This document shows positions 34,961-46,275 of a stretch of DNA of 64,000 bases, in pieces. The position numbers were made by a program, and so were the translations under genes. The first letter of the stretch is position 1. Each line of letters starts with the position of its first letter. The notes under the pieces were generated by a model. The model was given only the letters and a program-made list of their open reading frames with translations, was not told the origin of the DNA and searched no databases. Source of the stretch: Patiria miniata (lineage: Eukaryota > Echinodermata > Asteroidea > Valvatida > Asterinidae); NCBI RefSeq assembly GCF_015706575.1, contig NW_024037056.1:7577176-7641175 (forward strand), in the 5' to 3' direction.

Positions 34961-35467
34961 ATTGGGCCGCTAGTCATGGATGCAAAACGTTCACCGCTAT
35001 TCACCGTGAAGGTGAACACCACCGCAGTAAACACTAACACCTCTCCCAATACTTCGCACACTCAACCACCTTTGGCTGATGCTACTCCCAACGCACAGCT
35101 AGAACATACAACAGGAAACTAAACGCTACCGCGCCGTGTGCACACAGTTAGCCGGTGTAGCGTGAATATCCGAATCCGTGAAATGTAGACTCATTCATTG
35201 GTAGTATTGCGCACGCGTGAGTACGATACTCTGCTATTGTTAGGATCGTTTCGGGAGAGTGACATCTCAAGTGCGAGGGATAATTGGGAAAATGGGGTCC
35301 GATTGCCATAGGAGTCAGATTTTCATGTTACACCGGCATACGATCTCGGCTACCCGCTATATAGTAATTAGAGCTTTACTCCGGCACAAAGCTAATAAAC
35401 TTAACAATGGATCACAAAATCTACAAAATTCGTGCTTACATACATGAACTCTCTTCACCTAATGCTG

Positions 35468-35500
35468 CACTAGTGACTAGTGTTCACTAGTCACTAATTG
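35468..35500. repeat. Near-perfect palindrome (TAGTGACTAGTG / CACTAGTCACTA)
   Basis: Arms of 12 bp are separated by 1-2 bases, and an additional ACTAGT word lies nearby. The sequence is cruciform-capable and lies in otherwise featureless intergenic DNA. Confidence 0.7.
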
Positions 35501-35519
35501 GAGTACTAGTAATCCAATT

Positions 35520-38180
35520 GATTGTCTAACCATATGTGTACGTCTGCACAGCTACACAGAACAATGCTGGGCGCAGTGGAGTCACGTACATTATGCTCAA
35601 CCCCGTGACATTGCTCACTATTGGAATGTTCCTAAATTGTGGTAGTCTCGTAACCAGCCTATGTTTATAGAACAATTTTGCTACACAGGCCGAGCAAACC
35701 CTGGAACATCCACGTCAAGAAAAGCTTTAACACAATATGAAAAATGTCTCCAAACTTAACTGTTTCTTTACAATCCAATGTACAACAAAAGGTGTTACCC
35801 TCTCTTTTATAAAACGATACAAAACATAAGGTCCTTCCTTTTTAATTCAATAAGAAAGCTTAAAGAGGGAAAGGGCTGACTGATTTTGATACTTAAATAT
35901 GCGCAGCATCTTGAAGTCTGAATTTGTACAATCATAAATCAAGTTTAAATGTTCAAAAATACAATAAAAATAAACTTAGTGTTGTTGACTTGGAAAGTCG
36001 ATCCTTTGAAGGTACGTCAGGGTGCCAGGCAGTAATTAAGGCGTGTTGCAGAGAGCATGGACTTTGTGTGGTGTGTGTGTGTTTTTTTCTTCAAAATTGT
36101 TGCCCACAACAAAAGCTTTGGTTTTCTGTTTCTTTTTTCTTTTCTTTTTCTTTTCTTTTTTTTCTTTTTTTTTTTGGGGGGGGGGGAGGGGTACACTACT
36201 TAACCCCCTATTAGTACTCGAAATAGGCCACGTAAACTTCACCAAGGTCAAATCTTGAGAATTTTTGTGGGAGGGGGAGGGGGAAAGCCCCAAGGGCCCC
36301 CCCCCCCCCCCCCGGCGCTCCACTACAAAGTGTACGTTCAGTACTGCTGGTATTTTAAACCTTTTCGTCTTTCAGAAATTCCCCGTACTTTGCGACCTTG
36401 GTCCAACCAAATGTGCCGGACAGATCTCTGTCAATAAATACGTGATGATTGATTGACAAATCCTATTCACAAGGATTAACGAAACGGGCAAAGAGAAAAA
36501 AAAACAACGTCTCTACATTTTGGCGCGGAAGAGCGGTTGCCCCCCCCCCCTCCCCCATCAAAAGATGGATACGCTGCTGGTTACAATTTAATCCACTAAA
36601 TAGTTGTTCATTAATATTTACATGTTTGAAGTAAAAGCACAGTCTGAGTGTGACCATATGGATTAAATATGCAGTTTTCTCTAATATGAGCTTAAAATCT
36701 TTACTTTTATTGACACAAAGGAACAAATGCTTTAAGGCAAAAAGGAACAAACTTACGTTTAAGGCATTTGCCTCTTTCTGGAAAAAAAATCATCAATGGT
36801 TTATTCAACTTTTATATCCAAAATAGCCCCGCACCAGTGTACCAAAATAACTTGATGATAACAAATTGCAAAGAGGGTTTTTGGACCACAATAATCTAAA
36901 TTATGTTTCCTAGTAAGAGCGTTTTAAAAATTAAACTGTCCAACACTTGGAAGTGAAAACACGGGTCTATTTTACAATGCATTGAACATGTGTCACAAGT
37001 ATTCCCATACGGTGCCTTTGTTTCACAAACTGCTATGCTTTTTGCTTTTGAACTTTGAGAAAGATCCTGTTTTTATCCAAATGTCAGGTTTTCTAACAAT
37101 GATCTTTGTCAGCACACGTTTAACATAATACAATTCACACGGGTGTGTAGGAATTAGTTATACTGTCCTACTTTAACTCCGATCGAGTTTATTGCAAGTT
37201 AAATGACTCACCAAGTTGAAGTATATAAACAGCCAAAACTGGGCCGAGTCCATGCACAACGCAACGCGAACGGGGCAACTGCCCGCGCCGTGAATGCGGG
37301 GCGAGTTGGTTTTTTAACTCACGTGGTAAATATGCACACAAAGTTCGGTCAATAAACACTCACAAAAATCCACGAGAGAAGCTTGGATTGCTCACTGGAA
37401 TAGCTCTGCCGATGTTTACTAAATCATGTAAAGAATTGTGTTGATTCTAGCTTGTAACTTCCAAACGAAAGTATAGGAAATGCACTGTAAATATTGCGTG
37501 TGTGACAGAGAACTAGTATAGACGAACGATAACGAAACGACACTCCATGAAAAAATGCATGAAGGTTGACCTCTGAACTACATGTAACATATATACAAGA
37601 TGCGTTAAAGGCGCAGTACAGTGAAACTTAAAGTGAACGCTACAGGTACATAAGTGCAAGAATGCAATTAATGTTTGCAATACATTAATCTGCGTTTCTA
37701 CATTAATAAAGAAAGTAGTGTATTCAAGTTGTAAAACTAAGAAAGCGTAGAGGTAAATGTTGCAATAGCGTTGTTCAGGTTTGGGGTCCAAGCTTTTGCC
37801 AATATGATATTGTTTTTCTGAAGAAAAAAAATGATTTCGTCGGCACAGAAAAATAAAGCCACAAGGTATTGTAGAATTGTAAATTGCTAACAGTTTTAAT
37901 TGCTAAAACAAAACCAACAGGATCAAAATGTCAGGGTTTTATATCATTGCTTCCTGCTCCAAAAACTCTTTTTATAAGCAACCGTGCCACAGTCACCTGT
38001 ATTCTTGGTCTAAGTCTAGATTCGGGGTTTACAGCCACTCCCTTTTTGTGGTAAGCGTAGTCAGGTAGCCGAGGCGGTAGAGGGCGCTATCAACAAGATG
38101 AATCAAATTAAGTCCAACTAACGTTGGCACTCGAAACCAATCAATTCTGGTAATATTTCGCTTGCGTTATCTCCATGATA
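35520..38180. other. Intergenic with low-complexity tracts; no gene seen
   Basis: T-rich and G-rich runs occupy 36,120-36,190 and a C-run lies at 36,297-36,314. At about 38,020-38,100 there is a TTACAGCCACTCCC...GGCGGTAGAGGGCGCTATCAAC segment that recurs at 60,785-60,970. The open frames are short and overlap these tracts. Confidence 0.5.
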
Positions 38181-38334
38181 ATTTGCACACGTGAGTTGGG
38201 CTCGGAAATTATCGGGTCCCATTGCCAGAGTTCCCTATAACTCTACCGCCGCACGCAGCTTGACCATGCCTGCAAGAGGTGGGCTTGGAGAACAAAACTA
38301 CAATCACGTCGCCTTTTTCACCCTAATCGCAACA

Positions 38335-38710
38335 ATCAATTCGGGCTATTCACAATGCAGTGCGCCACCAAGAGTTTGCCATGGAGAGTCCATCTTTCAA
38401 ATTAACGGTCGAAAAAAACACGGCCCAGTTGAATGAGTGTCAGTAGACAATTTGAGCTAGTATGTTTATAGATTGGTGCATATCATTCTGCCGCCTTACA
38501 AAACAAATATCATATTGAAAAAAAAAAAAAAAAAAAAGGCAAACAGATCCTCGAATCATACGCTTACGAAACTACTGACAGGAAAAGTAACAATTTCAAA
38601 TGTCCCGCGCTGCAAATTTGTCGACCATTTCCCCCAATGCACTGGGAAAACAATAACTCTCCACGGCAAACTCTTGGCGGCGTACTGCATTGTAAATTGC
38701 TCGAATTCTT
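38335..38710. repeat. Inverted pair of the dispersed ~110-bp repeat (copies C and B)
   Basis: Copy C (38,335-38,450, minus strand) and copy B (38,655-38,710, plus strand) share the core CTCTCCANGGCAAACTCTTGG and TGCATTGT(G/A)AAT. Together they form an inverted repeat of about 375 bp with an A-rich run at 38,518-38,537 between them. Copy A is at 21,505. Confidence 0.6.
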
Positions 38711-38759
38711 TCATCACCATGATCACCTTCATTGTATTTTATTTTGCATGTCCATACAT

Positions 38760-40273
38760 TCACCAATAATGACGAACGACAATATCAGGTAGTTCTAGTT
38801 CAGTGTTATAATCACTGTGCCGCTCGAAAGCCAGTTTGGTATCACTAATCCACGCTGACGTAAATTCACCGGTGGGTCCTGCGAGGTAATCTGTTGGCGT
38901 ACCTTCTTCTGTCTTGAAATCTCCATGCTTCACGGGGTCCACAATATGATGTTCGTAGAAAAGGCTCCCGTCAAACTTAAAATGGTAAATTGTGACCAGC
39001 TTTTTGCCGTGGAAACACAGGTGATCCCTGGCCATTAAATATGCAGCCGGTCGCTATTGTTCGGGGTGCACGCTGTGGTTGTCGAGATCGTAGTGGTAGT
39101 ACCTCCTCTTCCTCCGAATCCTCCTCTTCCTTTTTGTAATCGGTACATCAAACACCTTGATACATTCCCCTGATTCGATGTTCCAGATCTTAGCAACACA
39201 ATCATCAGATATCCAGATGACAATACCTTCACCGAGGTGGCACGAAACCACTTTCTTCATACCATGACGTATCTTCTGTAAGCTACAACCACTGCGCGCA
39301 TCCCAAACTTGAATTACATTGTCAATGTACAGTCCAGCCACGATCTCGTCCTACGCCAAGAAGAGTCGAGCCGCCCTTGAGGATACAGCGACAGGTTCCG
39401 TCTGCAGCATTACTGACAAAGACGTCATTGTCTACAGTGGTGTGATATTTATGATGATATTGGGCAGCTGCCGCACTAACGATTGTCTCACCGTCAAAGA
39501 ACAGATGTGAAACAGGGAAACGAGGGCCCGACATGACTTGCAGCTGCTCCCCAGTCTTGGCGGAGTAGGTACGAATCTTACCGTCCTTGCATCCTGCAGC
39601 AATCTTTCTTCTCACTGATGTCCACTTCGATGAGATGTTGGCGTTTCCCACGGGAGACATCCCATATCTGCAAAGTACCGTTGTCGATACCAGCTGCCAG
39701 ACAGTCTCCTTCACCAGCGAGATTATAAACAGAGAATTCGTCTTCATTCTCCGATCCGTTGGAGTCGTCGGAAAGACAGACCTCTGCAGCTACACCTGTG
39801 GCGGATGGTTCCCCACCATCCTGACTTCCATGAGCAGTGGCCCCTTCCGTATTGGTCTCGCCTGTTGAGCGAAACCCAAATGATTGAAGTATAGAAACGG
39901 TTTTTGCTCCAATTTGTTTCAAGGTGCTTTGCTTTCACGTAGACTTCCTTCCATCTACAAGTAGTCACGAGTTGAGGCCAGTCTGAGCCGGTTACAGCCG
40001 CATCGACTGGGAATATAGGCACGCCTCCTTCACCCGTCTCCTGCCCTTGTGAAGTAGGTTTAAAGGGAACCTCTTTGCAAAGATCTTGTTCTGTACCATA
40101 GCGCTCCCATCCTTTTTCTTGACATAGAGGGCGCCACAGTGCATCTTGATTGGCTGCTTCTCTCCAGGATCGGCTACATAATGTCACGTGACAGAGATCC
40201 GCGACTGGCATATAAACTCCCGGACTTCACACGGCAGACTGGTAAAGTAATCGTTGGACAACGAAGATGCCAT
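38760..40273 (-). pseudogene. F-box/WD40-repeat protein, decayed intronless copy
   Basis: It starts at ATG 40,273 (MASSLSNDYFTSLPCEVREF), the first half of an F-box. The second half (MPVADLCHVTLCSRSWREAA, then ALWRPLCQEKGW) is in another frame, with a few residues lost near 40,210. Further frame changes occur near 39,880, 39,615 and 39,350, and a TAG lies in frame at 39,054-39,056. WD-like blades remain recognisable (DNGTLQIWD, CKDGKIRTYS, DNVIQVWDARSG, DCVAKIWNIESGECIKVFD). An acidic linker lies between the F-box and the blades. With four frame breaks and a stop it cannot be a functional F-box substrate receptor unless the assembly is poor. A related copy is at 60,901-61,810. Confidence 0.85.
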
Positions 40274-41309
40274 TGTAGCTGCGAACGAAAAAAAAAAAAA
40301 AAAACGTTCAGCCGATTTCAGAATAAACTGAAAACAAGAAATATTCATCGCTGTCGATGTTGGTCCAAGTTTAAAGCTTGTGATGTATACAGTTCAACCT
40401 CGTTTCCATGGATTCGATCTTGAGGTGCCATGCTGTTATCGTTTTCTTAATCCCGGGCATTGTGTCCCACTATTTGGAATATTTGAATTAGGAATGCAGT
40501 CTCGAGAAGCAGTTTTGGTAATATTTAAGGTTTGGGTTTTTAGGGTTTTTTTTTGCGTTTCCTTCTCTTTTTTTTTTTTTTTGGGGGGGGGGTAGGTGGG
40601 GGTACCCAAACCGTTTACGCATTGAGCAATTTGGAAACAAAGTCATGCTCGTACAAGATGTGACGTGAAGGGGATAACGCGAGAGCGCATGGCGCAATAT
40701 TCTAATGGTCGAGCGGTCTTCAAAATGCACGCGCATAATAAGCGTTGTTTATGCACTCCTCACGGCCAGTGGTTAGTGAAGGAAAGTGCACACACCCACG
40801 GATTTGAGGCTGGGACAGGTTAGTCCTCAGCCTCGTTGATACTATTGTTCAACTATTAGTGCAGGGCTGAGGAGTGTGGAGGGTAAATGGCGTCCAGTGC
40901 TATAAACCAGGGCTTGTTATATGTTGCAATATTGAGATACTCGTATTCCCACAATCAGCCGTTTTACTGCAAATCTTCATTGACCTTTAATCCTTACATC
41001 AAGATGCACGCGCGTAAATAACAAATTACAGATATTTGCCCGTTTGCATATTAACAGCAAACAACAGGCTGGTCAGGTTGAAAATAACATTAAAAACACT
41101 CAGGATTTCAACTTTGTCGCTGGCGGTGAAACACGCTGCTTCAAGTAAGAGCGGTACAATCGGTATCCAGCCTCGAAATCAATTATTAAACCAAGTGAGT
41201 ACATAAAAAGGGTAACCACAGAAAATACATGCACAAAAAAAAGACAGATAACCTTGTGTGAATCAAATTGCAGAAATTTTCTCCATCTATTTTGTTTGGC
41301 ACCTAAGGA

Positions 41310-41470
41310 CTGAGTTAACTTGGGACCGAGTTGACCTCGACTGAGTTGGTTTCGAGTCAACTCGGTCCCAATCCATGTCAGTTCAACTCATTACCAAGTC
41401 AACTCGGTACCTGGTTAACTCGGTCTCAGGTCCACTTGGTCGCAAGTCAACTCGTTTCTACGTCAACTTG
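41310..41470. repeat. Minisatellite of GTCAACTCGGTCCC-like units
   Basis: There are several ~15-20-bp imperfect units, with an inverted unit at the start (GGGACCGAGTTGAC at 41,321 against GTCAACTCGGTCCC at 41,357), so the array can fold back. The 142-codon frame across it is repeat-derived. Confidence 0.75.
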
Positions 41471-42540
41471 CTAGGGGAAAAATGCTCTAGCAAGGCACTA
41501 GGAGCGAAAATCAAACTGCGTCATGCTAAGGGCCGTGCCATGTTAGGGGTACATCAACAATACGAATTGATGTGGTTACGTCATACACTGCTGAGGCCAC
41601 GCCATGCCGAGGTTACGCGTTCCACACAAACCTGGCCTGATAATTTTCAATGTTTAATTGAATATCAATTATACCCCTTTTTAATGCAATATAATCTTAA
41701 CATGAAGCTGTTAATACAAATGATATTGAAAGCAGAAATACAACGGCCCAACACTAGCATCAAAAGTACAAATATGGATAATTTTTGCATAACGTTTTCC
41801 TAGCAGCAAATTACAACCATTTAAAGATATCTGCGTATATACGGCTAATTTTCAGTACATAATTGTTACATAGTTCCAAAATAAAATATAACTTGCCACC
41901 AAATTCAAACAAACAGTACCGATTTCTCTTGTCGTGAAACATTTTCAAAAATATACAATAAACTTCATTTTCAAAAATATACAATAAACTTTGCCGTTAA
42001 AAGCAGGCTTATACAAGTCAAGTAATATATGGTAAACATGAAATATGCAAGTTCCATGTAATTAAATTTAGATTTTTACTTCTTTTTATTTCACCCTTTC
42101 AAATGAGCACTGAGAAAAGTCAATGCTACGTTTCTCCCTATTAAGCAACAATTCAATCAAAATGAATGAAATAATGTCGAAACTACAGATTCAGTAGATA
42201 TAGGTATTTGAGAAACATTGCATCTTCATTTTACCACGACACATAGCGAAATCTTGTTGAAATCTCCTCCTTCCAAATTTGTTTCTATACTTTTTGACTT
42301 CCAACTTCTTGTTATTTGGTTTGACACTTGAGAAAAGAATTCACATTTGCAGATATGTAACCAATTGCAAACTAAACTAAAGTTGGTAGTAGGGAGCAGA
42401 ATATAAAGGGGGATGTTTTGTTCGCGGCGGTTTTGAACTCAGCATTTCGAGAAAATGACGACAATTCCTTAAAACATCAGTAGGCGCAAGGATTCCACAA
42501 GAGCACTGATCCCTATATTTACATACATTTAATGATATAT

Positions 42541-42546
42541 CATGTC
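42541..42546. repeat. Left 6-bp target duplication (CATGTC) of the Polinton-like element
   Basis: This exact 6-bp word immediately precedes the AGTAGTGAGT terminus and recurs at 46,612-46,617 directly after the inverted terminus. Confidence 0.75.
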
Positions 42547-42881
42547 AGTAGTGAGTAGGGTCTTCATCGGACAAGACAAAAGAATTTTATGCATAATGCA
42601 CAAAGACAAAGGACTCATTAGCATATCAATGAAACCAATTAGCATATCGATGGATGATGTTCGCATAATAAAATAGTGCATGAGCGTGTGTAAGTTTTAC
42701 CGGACAAAGGATGGGTCTAAAAAATGTATTGGACAAAGGGGGCAGCCCACCCGGCTAGATGGAATAGCGGACAGAGGAAAGACCTGAACCGGAATAGCGG
42801 ACAAAGGGAGACTTGAGCCGGATTATGAATGTCAAACGTTTGAAATGACCAAGACTATCATTTGTATTCATTCAAAGCAGT

Positions 42882-43076
42882 GTGCAAACAGTAAATAATA
42901 AAAGCAAAATGCAGGCCACACCAACAGAGCGCCAATTAAGCCGACTAGCTGGAAATCTTGTGAAAAAATGTTTTTACTCTGGTAAAAATGGAGAGTGTGA
43001 GCGACCTTGGGAGAAGTTAATGATGAATCCCGGTCTATCAAGAGCCGCTATGTATAGAAATTTAGAGGAAAACTAA
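42882..43076 (+). CDS. Small ORF inside the left TIR (64 aa, HTH-like)
   Basis: It encodes a 64-residue basic protein with RQLSRLAGNLVKKCFYSG and a C-terminal GLSRAAMYRNLEEN. The second segment reads like a recognition helix-turn-helix (GLSRAAMYRHL). The same ORF exists on the opposite strand in the right TIR, where it is 12 residues longer; the left copy ends at TAA after LEEN. It could be a DNA-binding protein encoded twice by the element, or the tail of a longer ancestral protein. No known family was recognised. Confidence 0.45.
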   Translation: MQTVNNKSKMQATPTERQLSRLAGNLVKKCFYSGKNGECERPWEKLMMNPGLSRAAMYRNLEEN

Positions 43077-43116
43077 TTTTGTGAATGGGGGCAATGTTTT
43101 AACGCACTCATAGAGT

Positions 43117-43590
43117 TACTCATTTACTCATTTCGTTACTCATTTACTCATTTGATTAAATGATGAGTAATGATGAGTAACGAAATGAGTAAATGAGTAA
43201 CGAAATGAGTAAATGAGTAACGAAATGAGTAACCAAATGTGTAACGAAATGAGTAACCAAATGTGTAACGAAATGAGTAGCAAATGAGTGAATGAGTAAC
43301 CAAATAAGTAGCAAATGAGTGAATGAGTAGCAAATGAGTGAATGAGTAACAAACTGAGTAAATGAGTAGCAAATGAGTGAATGAGTAATCAAATGTGTAA
43401 CGAAATGAGTAACCAAATGTGTAACGAAATGAGTAGCAAATGAGTGAATGAGTAACGAACTGAGTAAATGAGTAGCAAATGAGTAAATGAGTAATCAAAT
43501 GAGTAGCAAATGAGTGAATGTGTAACGAACTGAGTAAATGAGTAACGAAATGAGTAAATGAGTAACGAAATGAGTAACCAAATAAGTAGA
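43117..43590. repeat. AATGAGTA tandem array next to the left TIR
   Basis: About 470 bp is built from AAATGAGTAACG, AAATGAGTAGC and AAATGAGTGAATGAGTAACC variants. The first ~40 bp are in the opposite orientation (TACTCATTTACTCATTT), so the edge can fold back. The array lies directly between the TIR and the cargo gene. The long minus-strand frames here (Thr/His/Ser/Leu-rich) are repeat translations. Confidence 0.9.
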
Positions 43591-43600
43591 TATATATTAA

Positions 43601-44341
43601 ATGATTTCATCCGTTCCTTACCATTCGGAGATTAACCTTCAAAGCTTCAACATGAATACTATTTCTGCAGTCAAACCCTATGCTTGTCACCAGTGTGACA
43701 AACGCTTTGGACGGAGATATAACCTCTTGAGACATACCGAAAATGCACATGCTGAAGATGAATCCGACATAGACGAAGTTGAGGTGGATAATTCTGAACC
43801 TGAATTTAAAAGCAGTAGATTTGAAGATCCGGAAATGGAAAACTATGAAACTGAATCTTCGTACGATGAAGACGAAGATCTTGAGGAAAATGATTCCGAA
43901 TCCGTCACGGAGGTGGAAGATGAAGAATCATCTGATGAAGATGAGTCTAGTTCTGATTTGGAAGACAATGCAGCCTATTTAGACTGGTTGGGAGAGGCAA
44001 AAGAAGCGATTGATGAGATGTGGAGTGAAAAACATGAAAAGTACATCAACGAGGGCATGAGTGAAGATCAGGCCACGGAAAAGGCCAACAGGAAGACCTT
44101 GTGGGCAGTCAAGCGAATCTTTTTCAACAAATACAAAGATTTTTTGTCAAGTTACATACATCTGAAAGATAATGATACGCATCAAGAAATTGTGGACCAG
44201 ATCGAAGACAGAGTCAATCATTCCGGTATTCTACTGCCCACGGCTGTCAGCCGGGTCATATCTAAACACCAGGCCAAATTTGACGGCCTGTTCCATCAAT
44301 TAGATGAAGATGACATTAACGAGGAAGACAGTGACAATTAA
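43601..44341 (+). CDS. C2H2-finger acidic protein, cargo of the Polinton-like element
   Basis: The single exon encodes 246 residues. Residues 27-50 form one C2H2 zinc finger (C29, C32, H45, H50; spacing 2-12-4). Residues about 51-122 are strongly Asp/Glu/Ser-rich. A folded-looking domain at about 123-232 contains YLDWLGEAKEAIDEMWSEKH, TLWAVKRIFFNKYKDFLSSY and a helical VDQIEDRVNHSG segment. The tail is again acidic. A second in-frame ATG at residue 18 is an alternative start. AATAAA at 44,425 lies 84 bp after the stop, so this could be a complete transcription unit. The protein family was not recognised. DNA binding through the finger and an acidic chromatin or activation function are guesses. 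Confidence 0.7.
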   Translation: MISSVPYHSEINLQSFNMNTISAVKPYACHQCDKRFGRRYNLLRHTENAHAEDESDIDEVEVDNSEPEFKSSRFEDPEMENYETESSYDEDEDLEENDSESVTEVEDEESSDEDESSSDLEDNAAYLDWLGEAKEAIDEMWSEKHEKYINEGMSEDQATEKANRKTLWAVKRIFFNKYKDFLSSYIHLKDNDTHQEIVDQIEDRVNHSGILLPTAVSRVISKHQAKFDGLFHQLDEDDINEEDSDN

Positions 44342-44424
44342 AGACTAGTCAACGTTAATTGCAAAGAATACACTTTAAAACAAATTAAAAAAAAAACACG
44401 AGTGTTTCATTGAGAAATGACGTC

Positions 44425-44430
44425 AATAAA
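44425..44430 (+). promoter_or_regulatory. Poly(A) signal AATAAA of the cargo gene
   Basis: The canonical hexamer lies 84 bp downstream of the stop codon of the zinc-finger ORF, in sense orientation. Confidence 0.6.
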
Positions 44431-44979
44431 GCAATAATGTTATCATGTATACACTTTCTGCAGTTGTATTTTTCTTTGTTGGTGTTGTCTTACAGTTAAA
44501 CAATCGGGAAAGCCCTACTGTCAAGCAGTCATATAATTAGTGTTTGGGCGCCCTGTCAATAATCCCCGAAATGTTTACGGTCTTTATAATGCTTCATGTA
44601 TGGCTTTATCACGCACCGTGTCCAACTTTGGGATTTTGTTGGGGTAAAAAAGTTAGTTGCCTTATGACACTCTAAATCTTCAATATAAAATAGAAGTACG
44701 TACTATTGCTTTAACACAAAAAGACCTAGTTATATATATATATCCTTGATTTTGTAAACAAGTCCGGCACGGTGGTACACTAGGGTTCGGTGCATTCCTG
44801 TACAGACAACGGTAAAGGGGTATTAAGGCTTGAAATCATGTTTAGTCAGTCAACTTCATTGACTTCTTTCACGTACAGATTTTTGAAGCTCCCGCACATG
44901 CCGTGCGCTGCCAATTAAGTCCCATTGTCCAATAAAGGGAGTCAGCGTTCACTACTGTTGCGTAACTCCTGGCAATCGA

Positions 44980-45890
44980 TATTTAGAACGCTCAATAATC
45001 CATCCCCACTGTACATGCAGGTAGGTGCAGTCGGTGAATGATAATCGAAATAATGAACACGTCTTGAAAGAATTACGTCTTTATGGATTAGGGAAACAGC
45101 GCTATCTGATCGGACGGTGTAAATATACAGTGTACATGTAGGATGCAGTCAGTCCCTTAATACAGATGTACGTGTACATACTGTACACACCGAGCCGACC
45201 CTGAAAGTTTGTATTTTCTACGACCACCGCACACAGATATACGTACATAGATGGTTCTGGCGGTAATGTGGAAGAATACAGTCGACTCTCGTTATAACAA
45301 GGTCGATGGGACTAGCCAAATTACCTCTTTATTACCTCTTCTTTGTTATGAAAGCAGAACCTCTGTATAAAAGTGCTCTTTATAATATAATGAGAGTCGA
45401 CTGTATTGTGCAATTGTTATTGCACCTGGATAACACACACGATATGACAAGGCAAATATCGGTGCAGAAGCACGGAGTTATTTATTTGCTCCATGATCGG
45501 TGCGGTCATCGAGAGGTGATCGACCATCGGTCTCCGTATAGATCTAGAACGCATGGATTCATTAGCTCTCTGATCTATTATTAACACAATTCCTCCATGG
45601 TTAAAACAATCATCTGACTATACCGTGCAAGTACGCTGTTCACCGGTGAGTGTTTGTTTACTACAAATACATAAATTAATTGTTCAAACTTTTTTAAAAC
45701 TCGACTAGAAGAAACTCTTGCATGTCTGTACACGTACACAAACTTGTCCGTGTGGATTGCACAATGGACTACCGGGATCAGTCATTCGCAACAAATCTTA
45801 GGGGTTGTTCCATTCTAGACGATGTTCGCCGTACTCGATAATAATTTACTAAAAGATAAATTCTTCAATTAGCCAATCATAATTGTTTCT
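44980..45890. repeat. Segment R inside the element; second copy at 54.1-55.6 kb
   Basis: Ordered blocks are shared with 54,110-55,570: GAAACAGCGCTATCTGATCG, TTCTACGACCA, GGTAATGTGGAAGAATA, TTGTGCAAT...CACCTGGATAACAC, GTTCACCGG, CTCGACTAGAA-AAACTCTTGC and TGCACAATGGACTACCGGG. Copy 1 carries an extra small transposon (45,279-45,403). Confidence 0.8.
45279..45403. mobile_element. Tigger/pogo-like MITE, 125 bp, TA target duplication
   Basis: It begins CAGTCGACTCTCGTTATAAC and ends ATAATGAGAGTCGACTG. TA lies on both sides (45,277-45,278 and 45,404-45,405). The homologous segment at 55,140-55,160 reads GAAGAATATTGTGC with a single TA, so it is the pre-insertion site. No ORF. Confidence 0.85.
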
Positions 45891-45918
45891 TTCTTTCTTT
45901 CTTTCTTTCTTTTTTGGA
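45888..45918. repeat. (TTTC)n microsatellite
   Basis: A short TTTC run followed by a G-rich tract. Confidence 0.9.
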
Positions 45919-46044
45919 AGGGGGGAAGGGTAATGGTTAACTGCAGCAAAAAAAATGTAGGCGTTTAATGATCAATACCGCAAAATCGACAGGCATTCAA
46001 TAATCGTTCAATCGTGGCATTTTTATATTCGCGTCGTTTCCACT

Positions 46045-46275
46045 CTATAAGCGCGTTAAAACATTGCCCCATTCACAAAATTTGTTTTCCTCTAAATGTC
46101 TATACATAGCGGCTCTTGATAGACCGAGATTCATCATTAACTTCTCCCAAGGTCGCTCACACTCTCCATTTTTACCAGAGTAAAAACATTTTTTCACAAG
46201 ATTTCCAGCTAGTCGGCTTAATTGGCGCTCTGTTGGTGTGGCCTGCATTTTGTTTTTATTATTTACTGTTTGCAC
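46045..46275 (-). CDS. Small ORF inside the right TIR (76 aa, HTH-like)
   Basis: This is the mirror copy of the left-TIR ORF. It differs at a few residues (N for S in the N-terminus, NLGLSRAAMYRHLEEN) and reads 12 residues further (KFCEWGNVLTRL), ending near the inner edge of the TIR. Near-identity of the arms may reflect gene conversion or recent mobility and not protein constraint. Confidence 0.45.
   Translation of the reverse strand: MQTVNNKNKMQATPTERQLSRLAGNLVKKCFYSGKNGECERPWEKLMMNLGLSRAAMYRHLEENKFCEWGNVLTRL

Noticed and set aside
43140..43610. CRISPR-like array and long minus-strand ORFs in the AATGAGTA region
   Set aside because: Repeats are contiguous with no unique spacers, and the genome is eukaryotic; the ORFs are translations of the short tandem repeat.
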